NCBI GenBank assembly: GCA_900404475.1
Contig: OUQQ01000353.1
Coordinates: forward strand, 1,926-22,447
Reading direction: 5' to 3'
Source of the DNA: Spongospora subterranea
Lineage: Eukaryota > Endomyxa > Phytomyxea > Plasmodiophorida > Plasmodiophoridae
Length of the DNA stretch: 20,522 bases
The notes under the pieces are model-generated. The model made no database searches and was not told the DNA's origin. It saw only the letters and a program-made list of their open reading frames with translations. A program made the translations under genes and the position numbers. Positions 1-8,812 of this stretch are shown here, piece by piece. Every line of letters starts with the position of its first letter. Position 1 is the stretch's first letter.

Positions 1-1
1 C

Positions 2-300
2 TTTAACCTCGTTCGAGGCAAGGAAGGTGACAAATGGAAAACGGGATTTAACTGCCATTTCGAATATTCCGTAATGCCGTTTGGCCTCAAGAACATGCCT
101 GCTGCTTTCCAGAGACTCATAAACGAAATGTTTCACGATTATTGGGATCGTTTTGTGTGGTTCAGGTAAACGACATCTTGATATATTTTAAAACCCCCAA
201 GGAACACGACTCTCATGATTGGAAATCTACGAGAACGAGGTCTGTTTGAGAAGTTTGAGAAATGCGCATTCGATGTCTGCCGAACTGATCTTCATTTCGT
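2..300 (+). pseudogene. Ty3/gypsy reverse transcriptase fragment, frameshifted
   Basis: The frame from position 2 reads through typical Ty3/gypsy reverse transcriptase sequence, including [18 protein letters not shown], the conserved block before the catalytic YxDD box. It stops at 167-169. The next block, NDILIYF, is in another frame from 166, and the following block, RERGLFEKFEKCAF, is in a third frame from about 230. The first aspartate of the catalytic DD pair reads as Asn. The fragment is cut by the window's left edge and has no RNase H after it. It is therefore a dead, truncated copy. The family assignment is strong because three consecutive conserved blocks appear in the right order. 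Confidence 0.87.
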
Positions 301-900
301 GTACCTATCTTTATTGTTTTCTACGTTTGTTATTTGGTTGGTTAGAATTTGTTGTTATCTTTGTGATGGTGGCGATCTACGTTTGGTACTTCCGGTTTAA
401 TGGTTGTGTTTTTGATTGTCATTGTTGCTGTGTTTTTGTTGCGTTTGTGTGGTTCTATTATTTGTCGTTTTACTCGTCTGTCCCTTACATATTTGATATC
501 TAAGTCTATTTTGTCGCTCCTGTCGTGGATCCGTGTATAGCGTGTTTCCATGGTCTTAAACTCTGTCCCTGTTATGTGATCATTACCAATAGGCGTTTTA
601 GCATTGCAATTCAGCGTTTTCGTTTTGCTGTCGTTGAGAAATCGGACATAATGATCCAGATTAACCTTCTGATTAAACCAGTTCGGGTATCCGACTGATG
701 GTGAGATTTATCGAACACTTTTACCGTTTGGTTGGCAGCCAGATGACATTTTGATGGGTTCCCAGGGACTACTCTTCTTATCCCTCCACTACCACTGTTG
801 GTGGCACCTGACCAACCATTCGCCCACCTTGCCCTCGCACGACATCGGTCGATCCGGACACGCCCTAGGGAGTGACCGCCCATTTCGGGCCGGCCTGTTC
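301..900. other. Non-coding stretch, T/G-rich at its start
   Basis: No convincing gene is seen. Positions about 300-490 are very rich in T and G on the + strand and poor in A, which keeps two + frames open by composition alone. The remainder lies between the reverse transcriptase relic and the gag relic and may hold decayed retroelement ends, but I found no paired LTR here. Confidence 0.4.
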
Positions 901-919
901 CATCCTCACCGATCATCAT

Positions 920-1270
920 AGATTCGTCACTGCGATCACCGCCGATGACCACGACAGAGTGAAGAAAGCGGCCGATGCTCTACGTCGCCTGATCGTGGTC
1001 AATGGCCAGCTTGGAGAATTTTCCAACGAATTCCGGCTTCCAGCACCAGACGTTGGTTCTCGTAGAACAAACTGGAAACCCGCTGGATCAGTTGACGGTC
1101 ACTCGAAGATGGAGCCATTTCGCCAGCCTGGAACTCAACAACCGCGACCCGTCCACCCTCAGCAGCGAAGCGGATCTCGTGGCCCCGTCAACGAACAGGA
1201 GAAGGGGCGCCGCCGTCTCCCTGGCATTGTGTCAGTATTGTGGTGGGTCCTCATTCCATCGATCACTCTC
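920..1270 (+). pseudogene. Ty3/gypsy gag relic (capsid part and zinc knuckle)
   Basis: Positions 920-1057 encode VKKAADALRRL followed by GEFSNEFRLPAPDVG. This has the layout of Ty3/gypsy Gag capsid domains (a leucine/arginine helix, then a short acidic/aromatic EFxxEF-like stretch ending before a Trp-Asn-Glu block). The reading then moves to the frame of 1002, where 1230-1268 encodes LCQYCGGSSFHRSLSR. That resembles a CCHC zinc knuckle with one extra residue and Arg at the last Cys position. The frame change and lost Cys mark it as decayed. It lies directly upstream of a protease relic, the normal gag-pol order, which supports the call. Confidence 0.65.
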
Positions 1271-1362
1271 TCGCCTTGGCGCGAAATGACAAATACAATG
1301 CAGCCAACTCTAACTATCCCGCTTTTACTTCTGCCTGCACCTTTCCATTTGATTTACTTTCA

Positions 1363-1857
1363 GCTTTAATAGTGGGGCCTGTTGTAAATTTGATGAATAC
1401 CGCGTTGACTTCCAAGTTTCATTTCGTCGCTAAACCCATCCGTTTCTCCAGACATGTTGTCCTCACTACACACCAATCCGAGCTCCTTCACCGTTAAGTC
1501 GGTTTTTATTAATGTCACACAGATCGCACAACTTGATAACTTGTCATTTCTGGTCAATCTGACGGTACTCGTGGTTGGTAGAACACAATCCATTTTATAA
1601 ACTGGACTTCCCGCTGCATGTTATTTTTCACGCCGTCGTAGATGCCAAACCTTCCGTTGCCCACCGGTACCTCATCATCAACTTCATCCCGTTCGTTTCA
1701 ATGCATTTGATCATACCCCTGGATTCCTTATCCTCGCAAGCGTTTGTTTGCCTTTGTGGTCCCCTCCGATGTTGTCATCATCCCCGACTATTTGCACTTT
1801 TCTGACGTTTTCGATGAACAAATGGCCGACAGCCTGGGAGTTAATCGCAGCTATGAT
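1363..1857 (+). pseudogene. Ty3/gypsy protease and protease-RT linker relic
   Basis: From 1363 the + strand reads ALIVGPVVNLMNTALTSKF, matching the retropepsin start in which ALIDSGAT carries the catalytic Asp; here the DSG motif is lost. A second frame (about 1495-1560) continues with a beta-strand-like block, and a third (from 1575) gives VEHNPFYKLDF, like the 'W L x x H N P x I D W' end of gypsy proteases. At 1774-1857 the frame reads PDYLHFSDVFDEQMADSL, the linker normally found just before the reverse transcriptase. At least three frame changes and the missing active site show it is inactive. No reverse transcriptase follows, so the element is internally truncated. Confidence 0.65.
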
Positions 1858-1932
1858 TCACCAAAAAACTGGTGGCGTTTCATTTCTCGCCAACCCTTGT
1901 CGCTGTGGACAACCTAGAGCTGTGAACTCCAT

Positions 1933-2316
1933 TCAGGAACCCGATGGCGAACAGATCCTGATGTTGACATCCTGACTTAGCCATGATAATGCTCGGGGTG
2001 GGGCCCGTATTTCGGGATGAAAAATTAGGTGACGCTGGCAAGTCTGCAACAATGCATTCATTGATCCCAACGGTTCGCCGTCCATCGGCCCCAGGACCAT
2101 ATGCACTCGGCATTCATCATCATTGGTATTCAGTAAAATGGCATCATCGTCGTTTTCAACTGCTGGGAGACCAGTTTTGCGCCACCACACAACGACCTCC
2201 AAAACTGGTTCAATGTCTTTGAGATTTTGTTCAAGCCTTATCACTTGTTCGGGCAATGAGACAAAGTCGGCGGAAACCGATGGATCGATCACTCTCGTTA
2301 TACTCGATTTGGACAT
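1933..2316 (-). CDS. Unassigned ORF, doubtful
   Basis: A minus-strand frame stays open for about 128 codons from an ATG at 2316 (the frame itself is open from 2361). The product has a short leucine/glutamate stretch that could form a helix (LPEQVIRLEQNLKDIEPVLE) and an acidic run (ENDDDAILL). I recognise no domain. It lies between retrotransposon debris and the CAF1 gene and overlaps nothing identified. It may be chance, an exon, or part of another degraded element on the opposite strand. The rest of 1858-2684 shows nothing I can name. Confidence 0.2.
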   Translation of the reverse strand: MSKSSITRVIDPSVSADFVSLPEQVIRLEQNLKDIEPVLEVVVWWRKTGLPAVENDDDAILLNTNDDECRVHMVLGPMDGEPLGSMNALLQTCQRHLIFHPEIRAPPRALSWLSQDVNIRICSPSGS

Positions 2317-2684
2317 TTGAGGAATTGACCTTCCACGACATCGCGTCCTGTTATGGTTCAACGGATATCATAAAGAGCCGGACCGTTTCGGGTTTGAACC
2401 TATTGCTTCGATCGCAGTCTATGAGGTTGTCGTGTGTGCGACGTAATGTTGGAGGACCGTATTTTTCAGAGTATTTACATAAAACTCGATCTTGTTTTCA
2501 GCAGCATGCAATATCATGGAATCTCTTGCCAGCGCCAGATTGACTGAGACCCAACGAATAAAAGTGACGACACGCTGAAGATTAAAAAAACTTGTGTTTT
2601 AGAGGTTCCCGTCAAAATTGACTTCAAAAAAGCGCACGATTAATTTATAATTTACATCGGGATTTAAAGAATACACAAGTTGAT

Positions 2685-3623
2685 CTAACTCAAACCGAAT
2701 ATCAGATCTTTGAACTTCTCGGCGTTGATGTTGTCGCCGAAGTATTTGGAGCGCATGGCGAAAAACGAATCCGCTGTTAGCAATGCATCGCTGCCCGATT
2801 GGTGTTCAGGCCCTATCCTGGAAACGTTCAGTCCATTTGCCAATTGCGACAATCCACCACGCAGCGCTTCACAAGACCTAAAAAATGTTTAGAAGAAGAG
2901 ACAAAATAAACAAACAAAGAAGCAAAACCTCATGAGGTACTTCAGGTCATAAATATTAGGGAAGTAAATCTGTACGAGATCCAGAAAGGCTGTGTGGGTT
3001 TTGGGCAATGGAAGTGCCGACAGCATTCGCAGCAGATACGCGAAATCGAATCCGGAATGGAAACCGATCCAGGAGACGTCCGGATTCAGAACAAGTCCAG
3101 ATACCATGATATGCTCGGCGAATAGCTGACTCTCAATCCCCCGACGAGCCAGCTCACTGAAATCAATTCCTGCCGCCATTAGAATCTCGATCGAGTCTTG
3201 TGAGAACATATCGGAACTGAAAAAAACCAAAAAATCAGTGGCTTTGATCGAATTTGAAAACCACACAGTACTTGATGTCGAATTTTAAATTAAATTGCCA
3301 GGTATGGATTGGCTCTGGCTTATTATTATGTTCATCGGCAAATGAGAACGCAACTTGAATTAATTGCAGAAGGTCAACGTTGGACTGAGCTGACATCGTT
3401 AGCTGGCAGTGAATAGAAAGAAGCGATATGGACTGACCCGAACAATTTGATAGCGATATAACAAGGGAGCATCAGCGGTGAACGATCCGATTGGGCGGAT
3501 AACGACACCGGGAAATTCAGTATCGACCGAGATGAATGGATATCTATCCACCACATCCATCATACCATCTAGTTCCTCTAATAGGTTATCATTCCATACT
3601 TCTCTGATGCCCATGCTCTTCAT
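2685..3623 (-). CDS. CAF1: CAF1/POP2 deadenylase, catalytic subunit of CCR4-NOT
   Basis: This is a DEDD-family 3'-5' exoribonuclease that shortens mRNA poly(A) tails as part of the CCR4-NOT complex. Four exons are clear: 3623-3438, 3384-3272, 3216-2929 and 2877-2685, giving about 259 residues. Introns of 53, 55 and 51 bp all have GT-AG ends and restore the frame. The expected motifs are in order: DTEFPG (Asp34, Glu36), a WQFNLKF block, SQDSIE, FHSGFDF (Asp157), YDLKYLM and GPEHQSGSDALLT (His221, Asp226). All four acidic catalytic residues and the His are kept. It is slightly shorter than the animal protein (about 285) because the C-terminal tail is short. The ATG at 3623 is followed by a second Met at codon 4, which could also serve. 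The gene looks functional although it sits between retrotransposon relics. Confidence 0.95.
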
Positions 3624-4425
3624 GGGACGTCACAATGGCGTCCAGTATAACTGTCCCTATCACGTCCAACAGGGGTATAGGGGTTGTGTGTCCGGCCGAT
3701 TGCCAACACGGCCACTGTTGAATGGCCTAGGGCGGGGCCCCCGACAACCTCAACTTGCGCACAATAGTTCCTGTCGCTGTCGCAAAATTATGACTGAGTG
3801 AGGCCAAGTGCGACTCTGAGCCTGGATCTTTCAGTGGGAGAGTGTACATGTGCACGTTGTGTGTCACTGCTGGTAGATTGTCTCAAGAATTGGTTGGTTG
3901 GTTCATGATCTGACTGAATGCATTTCGAAAATGCAAAACATCTCGATGGCAATGAGTTGATCAAAAAGTCTTCAAAAATTCCCGAAATAAACCATTTTTC
4001 CACAACGGTTTGGGTATGTGACTTCTCTCAGTTGGTTTTGACTGATTTTATCAAACAGAACTTTAGGAATGCTGGACGGTGCAGGGTCTGAAAAGCTCAA
4101 AACGTAGCCTACAGAGTTCGAAACCCAGCAACGAGTAGGTTTTTTCACCAGAAACCTACTCGTCGACGCAAAAAGGGGAAACAAGGCATTGCTGTGCTGT
4201 GAGAAAGTGGTTCTCTGGCAAACGAAGACATCGCATCGCGTCTTTGACGATAAACTATTCCTGTGCCATTTGGTCAATAATGGCACTGCCAATCAGTATC
4301 GCACAGGAATCAGTCGGAACCGCGATCGTGAAATCGTTGCTGAGTATGATCGAACATCAATCTGTCAGTTGACATATGAGTTGAACCGTTGTCAAGTTCA
4401 AAAGGATGTCTGTTCATGTCCAACT
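3624..4425. other. Upstream region of CAF1 with a hairpin
   Basis: No gene is supported. The first part is presumably the CAF1 promoter region. A perfect inverted repeat lies at 4131-4163 (listed separately). Positions 4189-4425 stay open in the same frame as the integrase relic but show no conserved block. Confidence 0.4.
4131..4163. repeat. Perfect 12-bp inverted repeat, 9-nt loop
   Basis: ACGAGTAGGTTT at 4131-4142 is repeated as its exact reverse complement at 4152-4163, with a 9-nt spacer. This could fold as a hairpin, or be a terminal or regulatory palindrome of a lost mobile element. The role is unknown. Confidence 0.8.
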
Positions 4426-4720
4426 GCTGCTCAACAGTTGTTCGATCACGTCTTCCGACTCCCCGATCGTCCCGAACAAATCCTTTCCGACCGCGGTTCA
4501 CAAATTCATCTGAGCTCCTAAATGGCGTCGTATCCTTAATTTCTAGCCATCATTGTTAGAGTAATGATCAACTTCAGCGTTGCAATCAGATTGTGGAATA
4601 ATTCCACCGCTGTTTCTCCAAATATCGCCAGGATTGCTCTGTCAGGCCGAGTTTTTCTACGTCAACTCCGACGATGTTGCTTTGAAATCTGTTGTCTCGC
4701 CCCCTTCGTCTCCATTTAGT
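4426..4720 (+). pseudogene. Ty3/gypsy integrase core relic
   Basis: The + frame from 4426 reads AAQQLFDHVFRLPDRPEQ and then ILSDRGSQI, the block around the second catalytic Asp of Ty3/gypsy integrases (DDE core). After a stop at 4519, debris in a second frame (about 4560-4630) resembles the region around the catalytic Glu but contains stops. From 4634 a third frame gives LCQAEFFYVNSDDVALKSVV and then SPF, matching the 'LAEFAYN(N/S) .. ATGxSPF' end of the core. Several frameshifts and stops make it inactive. It is about 2.5 kb from the protease relic, with the CAF1 gene between them, so the two need not be one element. Confidence 0.85.
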
Positions 4721-5154
4721 ATTCAGGACTCACACCAGTGGCTTCGCACAAAGTCACATTCGATTCAGGCACCATAAAACCATTTCGCTGATCGTTCTGA
4801 TTCCGTTCCCCCCATGGATAGCGCCCCCACAAATACAATGTCAACATGTGCTGTTTGTCCACGAAGAACGGAAGGCGTTGATGACGATGGGAAGCAGAGT
4901 TTGTCATGGCGTGATTCGTCCAGGCTTTAACCCCCACAGTTGCTTGTATCAGCCAGACTGGATAAACCTCGTTCCTCGTGAAACTTCAGTTATCTCACAC
5001 CTTTGCTTGAAGCAAACTGTAGCAGCGTCGTGGGGGTAGATCCTGAACGAATCACGCAATGGAAAAAGCAATTTCCATCGTCAGTACCGTTTACCGGAAT
5101 GTAAACACTACCTTCGTTGGGCAAATGATACACGAGGGAGCGAAACCAGAAATG
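4716..5154 (-). pseudogene. OTU-like cysteine peptidase fragment (tentative)
   Basis: A minus-strand frame at 5154-4990 contains YIPVNGTDDGNCFFHCVI. The D-G-N-C core followed by F-F-H resembles the active-site start of OTU-type cysteine peptidases. The frame ends at 4990, but removing a possible 44-bp GT-AG intron (5003-4960) joins it to a second open frame that ends near 4716. That second part has no clear OTU His motif and overlaps the + strand integrase relic. It may be a fragment of a transposon-borne or host OTU protein, or a coincidence. Only the short motif supports the call. Confidence 0.25.
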
Positions 5155-5264
5155 TCAGCGAATATGGTATTTGAGCCAACTTCAACATTTCTCGGTGTAA
5201 GTCGTGGATGATGAATATGTTGGTTTAGGACAGGAGGTTCTGGGAAAGTGGTTTGAACCGCCGG

Positions 5265-5345
5265 GTCGAAACGGCGTCGGATGGTAGCCGAACAAAGCGA
5301 TGAAAGGGGAGAACCTACTCAAGAGCGGGTTTGTCGGACGCCCGA
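5265..5345 (-). pseudogene. Ty3/gypsy integrase fragment, minus strand
   Basis: The minus strand reads NPLLSRFSPFIALFGYHPTP, which fits the end of the Ty3/gypsy integrase core, where 'ATGxSPFxxxYGYHPR' is conserved. Only about 27 residues are recognisable. It faces the integrase relic on the + strand about 550 bp away, so at least two insertions in opposite orientation have occurred. Confidence 0.5.
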
Positions 5346-6138
5346 TAAAGTCGTTGATTGTTGAACGTGAACAATTCGTGATGTGATGGCAGACGGATTT
5401 GTCAGAACAATGACTCCAGGATGTTCGAACACTAGATTTGTAATATATGTAGACGATGATCGTACAACACGATTATCTCATTCTTCCTCTGACACTCCAA
5501 ACGCAGTTACTCGTACCTCGGTCGTCAACCATTTACGTGGCGTTTTGTTGACAGCTGGTTCAATAGCCATCCGATTCTAAGTAACTATTCAACTTAAAAT
5601 GAGAAGACTTCGTCGACAATCGGCGACGCTCCTCGGCCATGGCTTGAACGTCATATCGGACCCAATCAATATCGATTATCCGTTGGCATTTGGAATGTTT
5701 TGCCCTGTCTTATGTGCACAATATCCTCGGCACGTTTAAACTCAATTGCCCTCTCCCGTGCCCATTATACGCTAGTCGTGTTCAAGATGTTAACATCGTC
5801 CAACGATGAACCCTTGCTGCGGCTCATCTGTTTTCCTATGCGATGTCGTAAAAAAAGCTCCACTGCCCTTATCATGGTAATGCATTCACCCTCATCGCCC
5901 AATTAGGATTGATTGTAAAAGATACAATATATAACTCTAACTCAACAGACCCTTAATTTGACATGTTCTGCCTCTCCTTGATCGGCCTTCAGAAGTTTCT
6001 CATCCTCCTCTGTAAGTCTAATTCAACCATCGTTCCGATATACCTGATGAAGGTACAACACCAGCGTTGTTCTACAGGATCTCGTCCAAATACTCAACTC
6101 CAAACAGGGGGCAATGTCGCCATCGCCAGACGGCAGGA
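5346..6138. other. Unassigned sequence
   Basis: About 800 bp with only short ORFs on both strands. A + ORF at 5383-5580 contains the letters YVDD but lacks the flanking reverse transcriptase blocks. I see no gene that I can support. Confidence 0.4.
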
Positions 6139-6579
6139 TTATGTCCTCATTCGAGGGTGTGGCCATTGCTGGTTCAGATTTCCGTTAGAAAAAAAAGTCC
6201 TAAATACTGTGATTATTCTGGAGAGCTTTCCTGATGATCTCATTTTCCGGTACCTGGTTCTTTGGATAGTTCCATCGTATCGTCGGCGAAGTTTATGAGC
6301 GCCCGATGAAAACGCATGCACCGGCGGAGATGACACAGGTTGACTATGATCGGAATCGCTGTCCGACCAGTACTCAGAGGAGCCGGCGTCTTCTTCCCAA
6401 GGCGATTCGTTGTCTTCTTGGCCTTTGTCATCAGATAGGTCCTTATCAGACAGTTGAACCGTGACTCCTGCATCAGCCGCAATCGTCGTAATGGTTGATG
6501 AGATAGCACACTTCATGGCCGCCACATTTCTCGCTTTCTTAGCGGTAACGGCGCGCTTGTTCAGTCGTGGCGTAATCAC
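6139..6579 (-). CDS. Hypothetical acidic, serine-rich protein or exon
   Basis: A minus-strand frame of about 147 codons (first ATG at 6516) encodes a basic N-terminal part, then a low-complexity acidic middle (LSDKDLSDDKGQEDNESPWE, EYWSDSDSDHSQ) and a basic C-terminal end rich in Arg. A basic-acidic-basic layout is common in nuclear proteins, but no domain is recognisable. The frame is open upstream of the ATG as far as a stop near 6600, so this may be an internal exon. The acidic tract gives some weight to real coding, but nothing proves expression. Confidence 0.33.
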   Translation of the reverse strand: MITPRLNKRAVTAKKARNVAAMKCAISSTITTIAADAGVTVQLSDKDLSDDKGQEDNESPWEEDAGSSEYWSDSDSDHSQPVSSPPVHAFSSGAHKLRRRYDGTIQRTRYRKMRSSGKLSRIITVFRTFFSNGNLNQQWPHPRMRT

Positions 6580-6733
6580 AACCGATTGTGTACAAAATGC
6601 TCAGAAGGGCTCAGAACTTCGTCACAATATCCACAAACCCATGTTCAATGACTGCAATCGCACCTACGAGAAAATTCCAGTCGAATGAATGAGCCTTTTC
6701 CGGGCGCAATCTGCGTAATAATGACTGAGTTGA

Positions 6734-6967
6734 AAATTTGGAGTTGACAAAAAAACTAACAAAAATCTAAAGTATCCAACCACAGTTGGTATGATTGCTG
6801 GGAAATTTGTTGACATGACACCGGAAATGGTTCTGGTAATCGCTGGAAAGCCATCGCGAACAGATAAGAGAACTCTCCAAAGCGACTGGGCAAAATGTGA
6901 CGCCTTTATTATGGAGAACGGTTTTGCACGCTTGTACAAGCGTCGTTTCGGCGCACACACGAATTGA
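6734..6967 (+). CDS. Unassigned short ORF
   Basis: A + strand frame of 77 codons (first ATG at 6791, 58 codons) has a protein-like composition: MIAGKFVDMTPEMVLVIAG, then a charged second half with a Trp and ending YKRRFG. I do not recognise it. Both strands are open here. It could be an exon or a fragment of a degraded gene. A stretch inside it, CGCTGGAAAGCCATCGC (about 6841-6857), recurs nearly exactly near 7142. Confidence 0.2.
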   Translation, partial: KFGVDKKTNKNLKYPTTVGMIAGKFVDMTPEMVLVIAGKPSRTDKRTLQSDWAKCDAFIMENGFARLYKRRFGAHTN

Positions 6968-7033
6968 TCCGCTGACAGGACGCGCAGGTGCCGCCACAAC
7001 CTCAACGGTTTCCTCTTCGTTCGTATCGATATA

Positions 7034-7594
7034 CTAAATCGTCCGATCACCATTGCGGTGCTGGGACACAACTCTCGCTCTGTCGTGAGCATTGTCTGCG
7101 TATTGGGGAAGCATAGAGGTCCCTAGGGACGGCAACAACACCGCTGGAAAGCCGTCGCTTTGTCGCGTCGGCACGTAGTTGATCATTGGTGTCCTGGTTT
7201 CCTGACCCGTCAAAACAGGATGAACTTTTCCAGAATCATGGTGTTTTGGCACGAGAAAGTGATCGTGAACGTGGTAATATTTTTCTTTGTCGACGGGAAT
7301 CTGATTGCGCCACAACGTGCAGACACTGCTCCGGCAGCCGACGTACTTGCGCCAGAGCACTCCGACGTGTCGGGACCACGTGCCGACGCGACAAAGCGAG
7401 GCTTTCCCAGCGGGTGTCGTTGCCGGCCCCGGGGACCATTTATGAGTTCGGCTGTTTTCCACAACCTCCGGTGGCGGGGCCGTTCCATTGCACTTTGAGG
7501 TCAAAAGAGTCTGTAGGGACTTGCCGAATCTACCAATTCTCGAAGAGTATGAGCAGTTCTTGATCGCGACGACAATGTCAACGAGACCGGTCAA
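7034..7594 (-). CDS. Long unassigned ORF
   Basis: The minus strand is open for about 186 codons, the longest single frame in the middle of the window. It begins with TTG in the open frame and lacks an early ATG, so it could be an exon rather than a whole gene. Features seen are a Cys/Trp-bearing middle (WRKYVGCRSSVCTLWRNQ) and a His-rich run (YYHVHDHF). No family is recognised. The same stretch is also open in two + strand frames and other minus frames, because it is GC-rich and has few stop codons, so its length alone is weak evidence. Confidence 0.25.
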   Translation of the reverse strand: MTGLVDIVVAIKNCSYSSRIGRFGKSLQTLLTSKCNGTAPPPEVVENSRTHKWSPGPATTPAGKASLCRVGTWSRHVGVLWRKYVGCRSSVCTLWRNQIPVDKEKYYHVHDHFLVPKHHDSGKVHPVLTGQETRTPMINYVPTRQSDGFPAVLLPSLGTSMLPQYADNAHDRARVVSQHRNGDRTI

Positions 7595-7974
7595 CCCGAA
7601 TTGATCACTTTATTTACCAGTTACCACATTGTACACTCAGTGACGTGATCATTTATTGGTGACACTGCGTTAGTCGGTTGGACTGTGGAGTGACCAGGTG
7701 ACACAGTCATAAAATGGTGACAAATGAAGTGCGTAATGGCTGTGATGGCGCTACACCTGCAGGGCAGTTGTGCTCCATCTCCACATCATCACAATCAAGC
7801 CGACCCGTCGTCTCGTCTCTAGCGGAACAGTGTAGGCAACAAACTGACCTACGGGTTAGAAGAATTGCAAACCGCGCATCGTTTGCAATTTGAGGTCGGC
7901 GAGCATCGACCTCAGACACGTGGTCGGGCAAATAATTTCTTGACTGGAACGTTTGCAAAATCTATCAAAATGAT
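7595..7974. other. Non-coding stretch with a hairpin
   Basis: No supported gene. GGTGACA or a close variant recurs at 7660-7720. A perfect 10-bp inverted repeat lies at 7863-7890: AATTGCAAAC (7863-7872), 8-nt loop, GTTTGCAATT (7881-7890). Confidence 0.45.
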
Positions 7975-8379
7975 TTGATCAATGAAAGCAAGTTTCTGCT
8001 TTTTTTGCACGAAGCCAGAGATCGTCGGCCATATAATCGTGGCCGGAAACACTCGTCCATGTGCTCAGCAGCAGGTCTGAACCGGAGAACTGCCGCCCTG
8101 ATCATTTGGGTTGGCATACTCTTGATGGATACGTCAATACTGTTATTGATCTTTGGAGACTACAGCATATTCTGGGGCGGTATCCTCAATGAATTTCCGA
8201 TACCGGCACACCCTCCGAGTATTAAAGAATTCCTTGAAAGCTCCAAGAAGGACGTCATGGATCGTGAAAACGCATTGTTTGTAGATCGTGGTATTGGGTC
8301 TTTAGCCGATGAAATTTCGCCCATCATTTTTGCAATTTCGCCAAGCACTATTGGGACTTGGACAGCGAGGAGGGTCTGA
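7975..8379 (+). CDS. Unassigned ORF running into an inverted duplication
   Basis: A + strand ORF of 134 codons. Residues about 42-68 form a hydrophobic stretch (ALIIWVGILLMDTSILLLIF) that could span a membrane. The C-terminal part (from IKEFLESSKKDV) lies inside the left arm of the inverted duplication at 8211-8812. The right arm encodes a close match on the opposite strand. I do not recognise the protein. In the left arm a second frame continues for about 55 codons after the ORF ends (AKHYWDLDSE onwards), which suggests a frame change or splice in the original gene. Confidence 0.25.
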   Translation: MINESKFLLFLHEARDRRPYNRGRKHSSMCSAAGLNRRTAALIIWVGILLMDTSILLLIFGDYSIFWGGILNEFPIPAHPPSIKEFLESSKKDVMDRENALFVDRGIGSLADEISPIIFAISPSTIGTWTARRV

Positions 8380-8432
8380 AGCAGCGGACAGATTATCTGC
8401 TATCTTTCGCTCTGACATGCAAAGGTGACAAT
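8211..8432 (+). repeat. Left arm of an imperfect inverted duplication
   Basis: The reverse complement of 8554-8812 aligns to this stretch at about 94% over roughly 190 compared bases (for example AAGGACGTCATGGATCGTGA here against AAGGACGTCAAGGATCGTGA in the other arm). This arm lacks a 34-bp segment present in the other. Identity fades outwards of about 8220. The spacer between the arms is 121 bp. Confidence 0.9.
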
Positions 8433-8553
8433 GTTCGACGAATTAAGATTATATTCTGTTTTTCTTCGACCTTCGCCACACAGTACGCAGAAGATGAGCG
8501 CCACTGACGCCCTCGACGGTGTAGAATTGCTGATCAATCTCCGATAACTTAAG

Positions 8554-8812
8554 ATTGTCACCTTTTCATGTCAGAGCGAAAGATAGCAGATAATCTGTCC
8601 GCTGTTTCAGACAATCCTCGCTGTCCAAGTCCCAATAGTGCTTGGCGAGATTGCCAAACTCATGGGCGAAATTTCATCGGCTAAAGTCAAATTTAGATTG
8701 ATTCTCAAAATTCATAATTTTCCCAATACCACGATCCACAAACATTGCGTTTTCACGATCCTTGACGTCCTTCTTGGAGCTTTTCAGAAATTCTTTGATA
8801 CTTGGATGGCGT
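8554..8812 (-). repeat. Right arm of an imperfect inverted duplication
   Basis: This arm matches 8211-8432 in inverse orientation. It holds an extra stretch at about 8690-8725, replaced by two bases in the left arm. Read on the minus strand, the extra stretch falls inside a possible 49-bp GT-AG intron (GTATTGGG... to ...GACTTTAG). If so, the right arm keeps the intron-bearing form and the left arm lost most of the intron. Confidence 0.88.

Noticed and set aside
920..1270. KH domain plus zinc knuckle of a splicing factor 1/BBP-like gene
   Set aside because: VKKAADALRRL resembles the end of that KH domain, but the following EFSNEF block, the frame changes and the protease relic directly downstream fit a Ty3/gypsy gag better.
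3478..3801. + strand ORF of 107 codons
   Set aside because: Antisense to the first CAF1 exon, with no recognisable content.
5383..5580. Reverse transcriptase with a YVDD box
   Set aside because: Only the four letters match; the neighbouring residues do not resemble any reverse transcriptase block.
7160..7563. Two + strand ORFs of 112 and 125 codons
   Set aside because: They overlap each other and the minus ORF in a GC-rich stretch where most frames are open; none has a recognisable domain.
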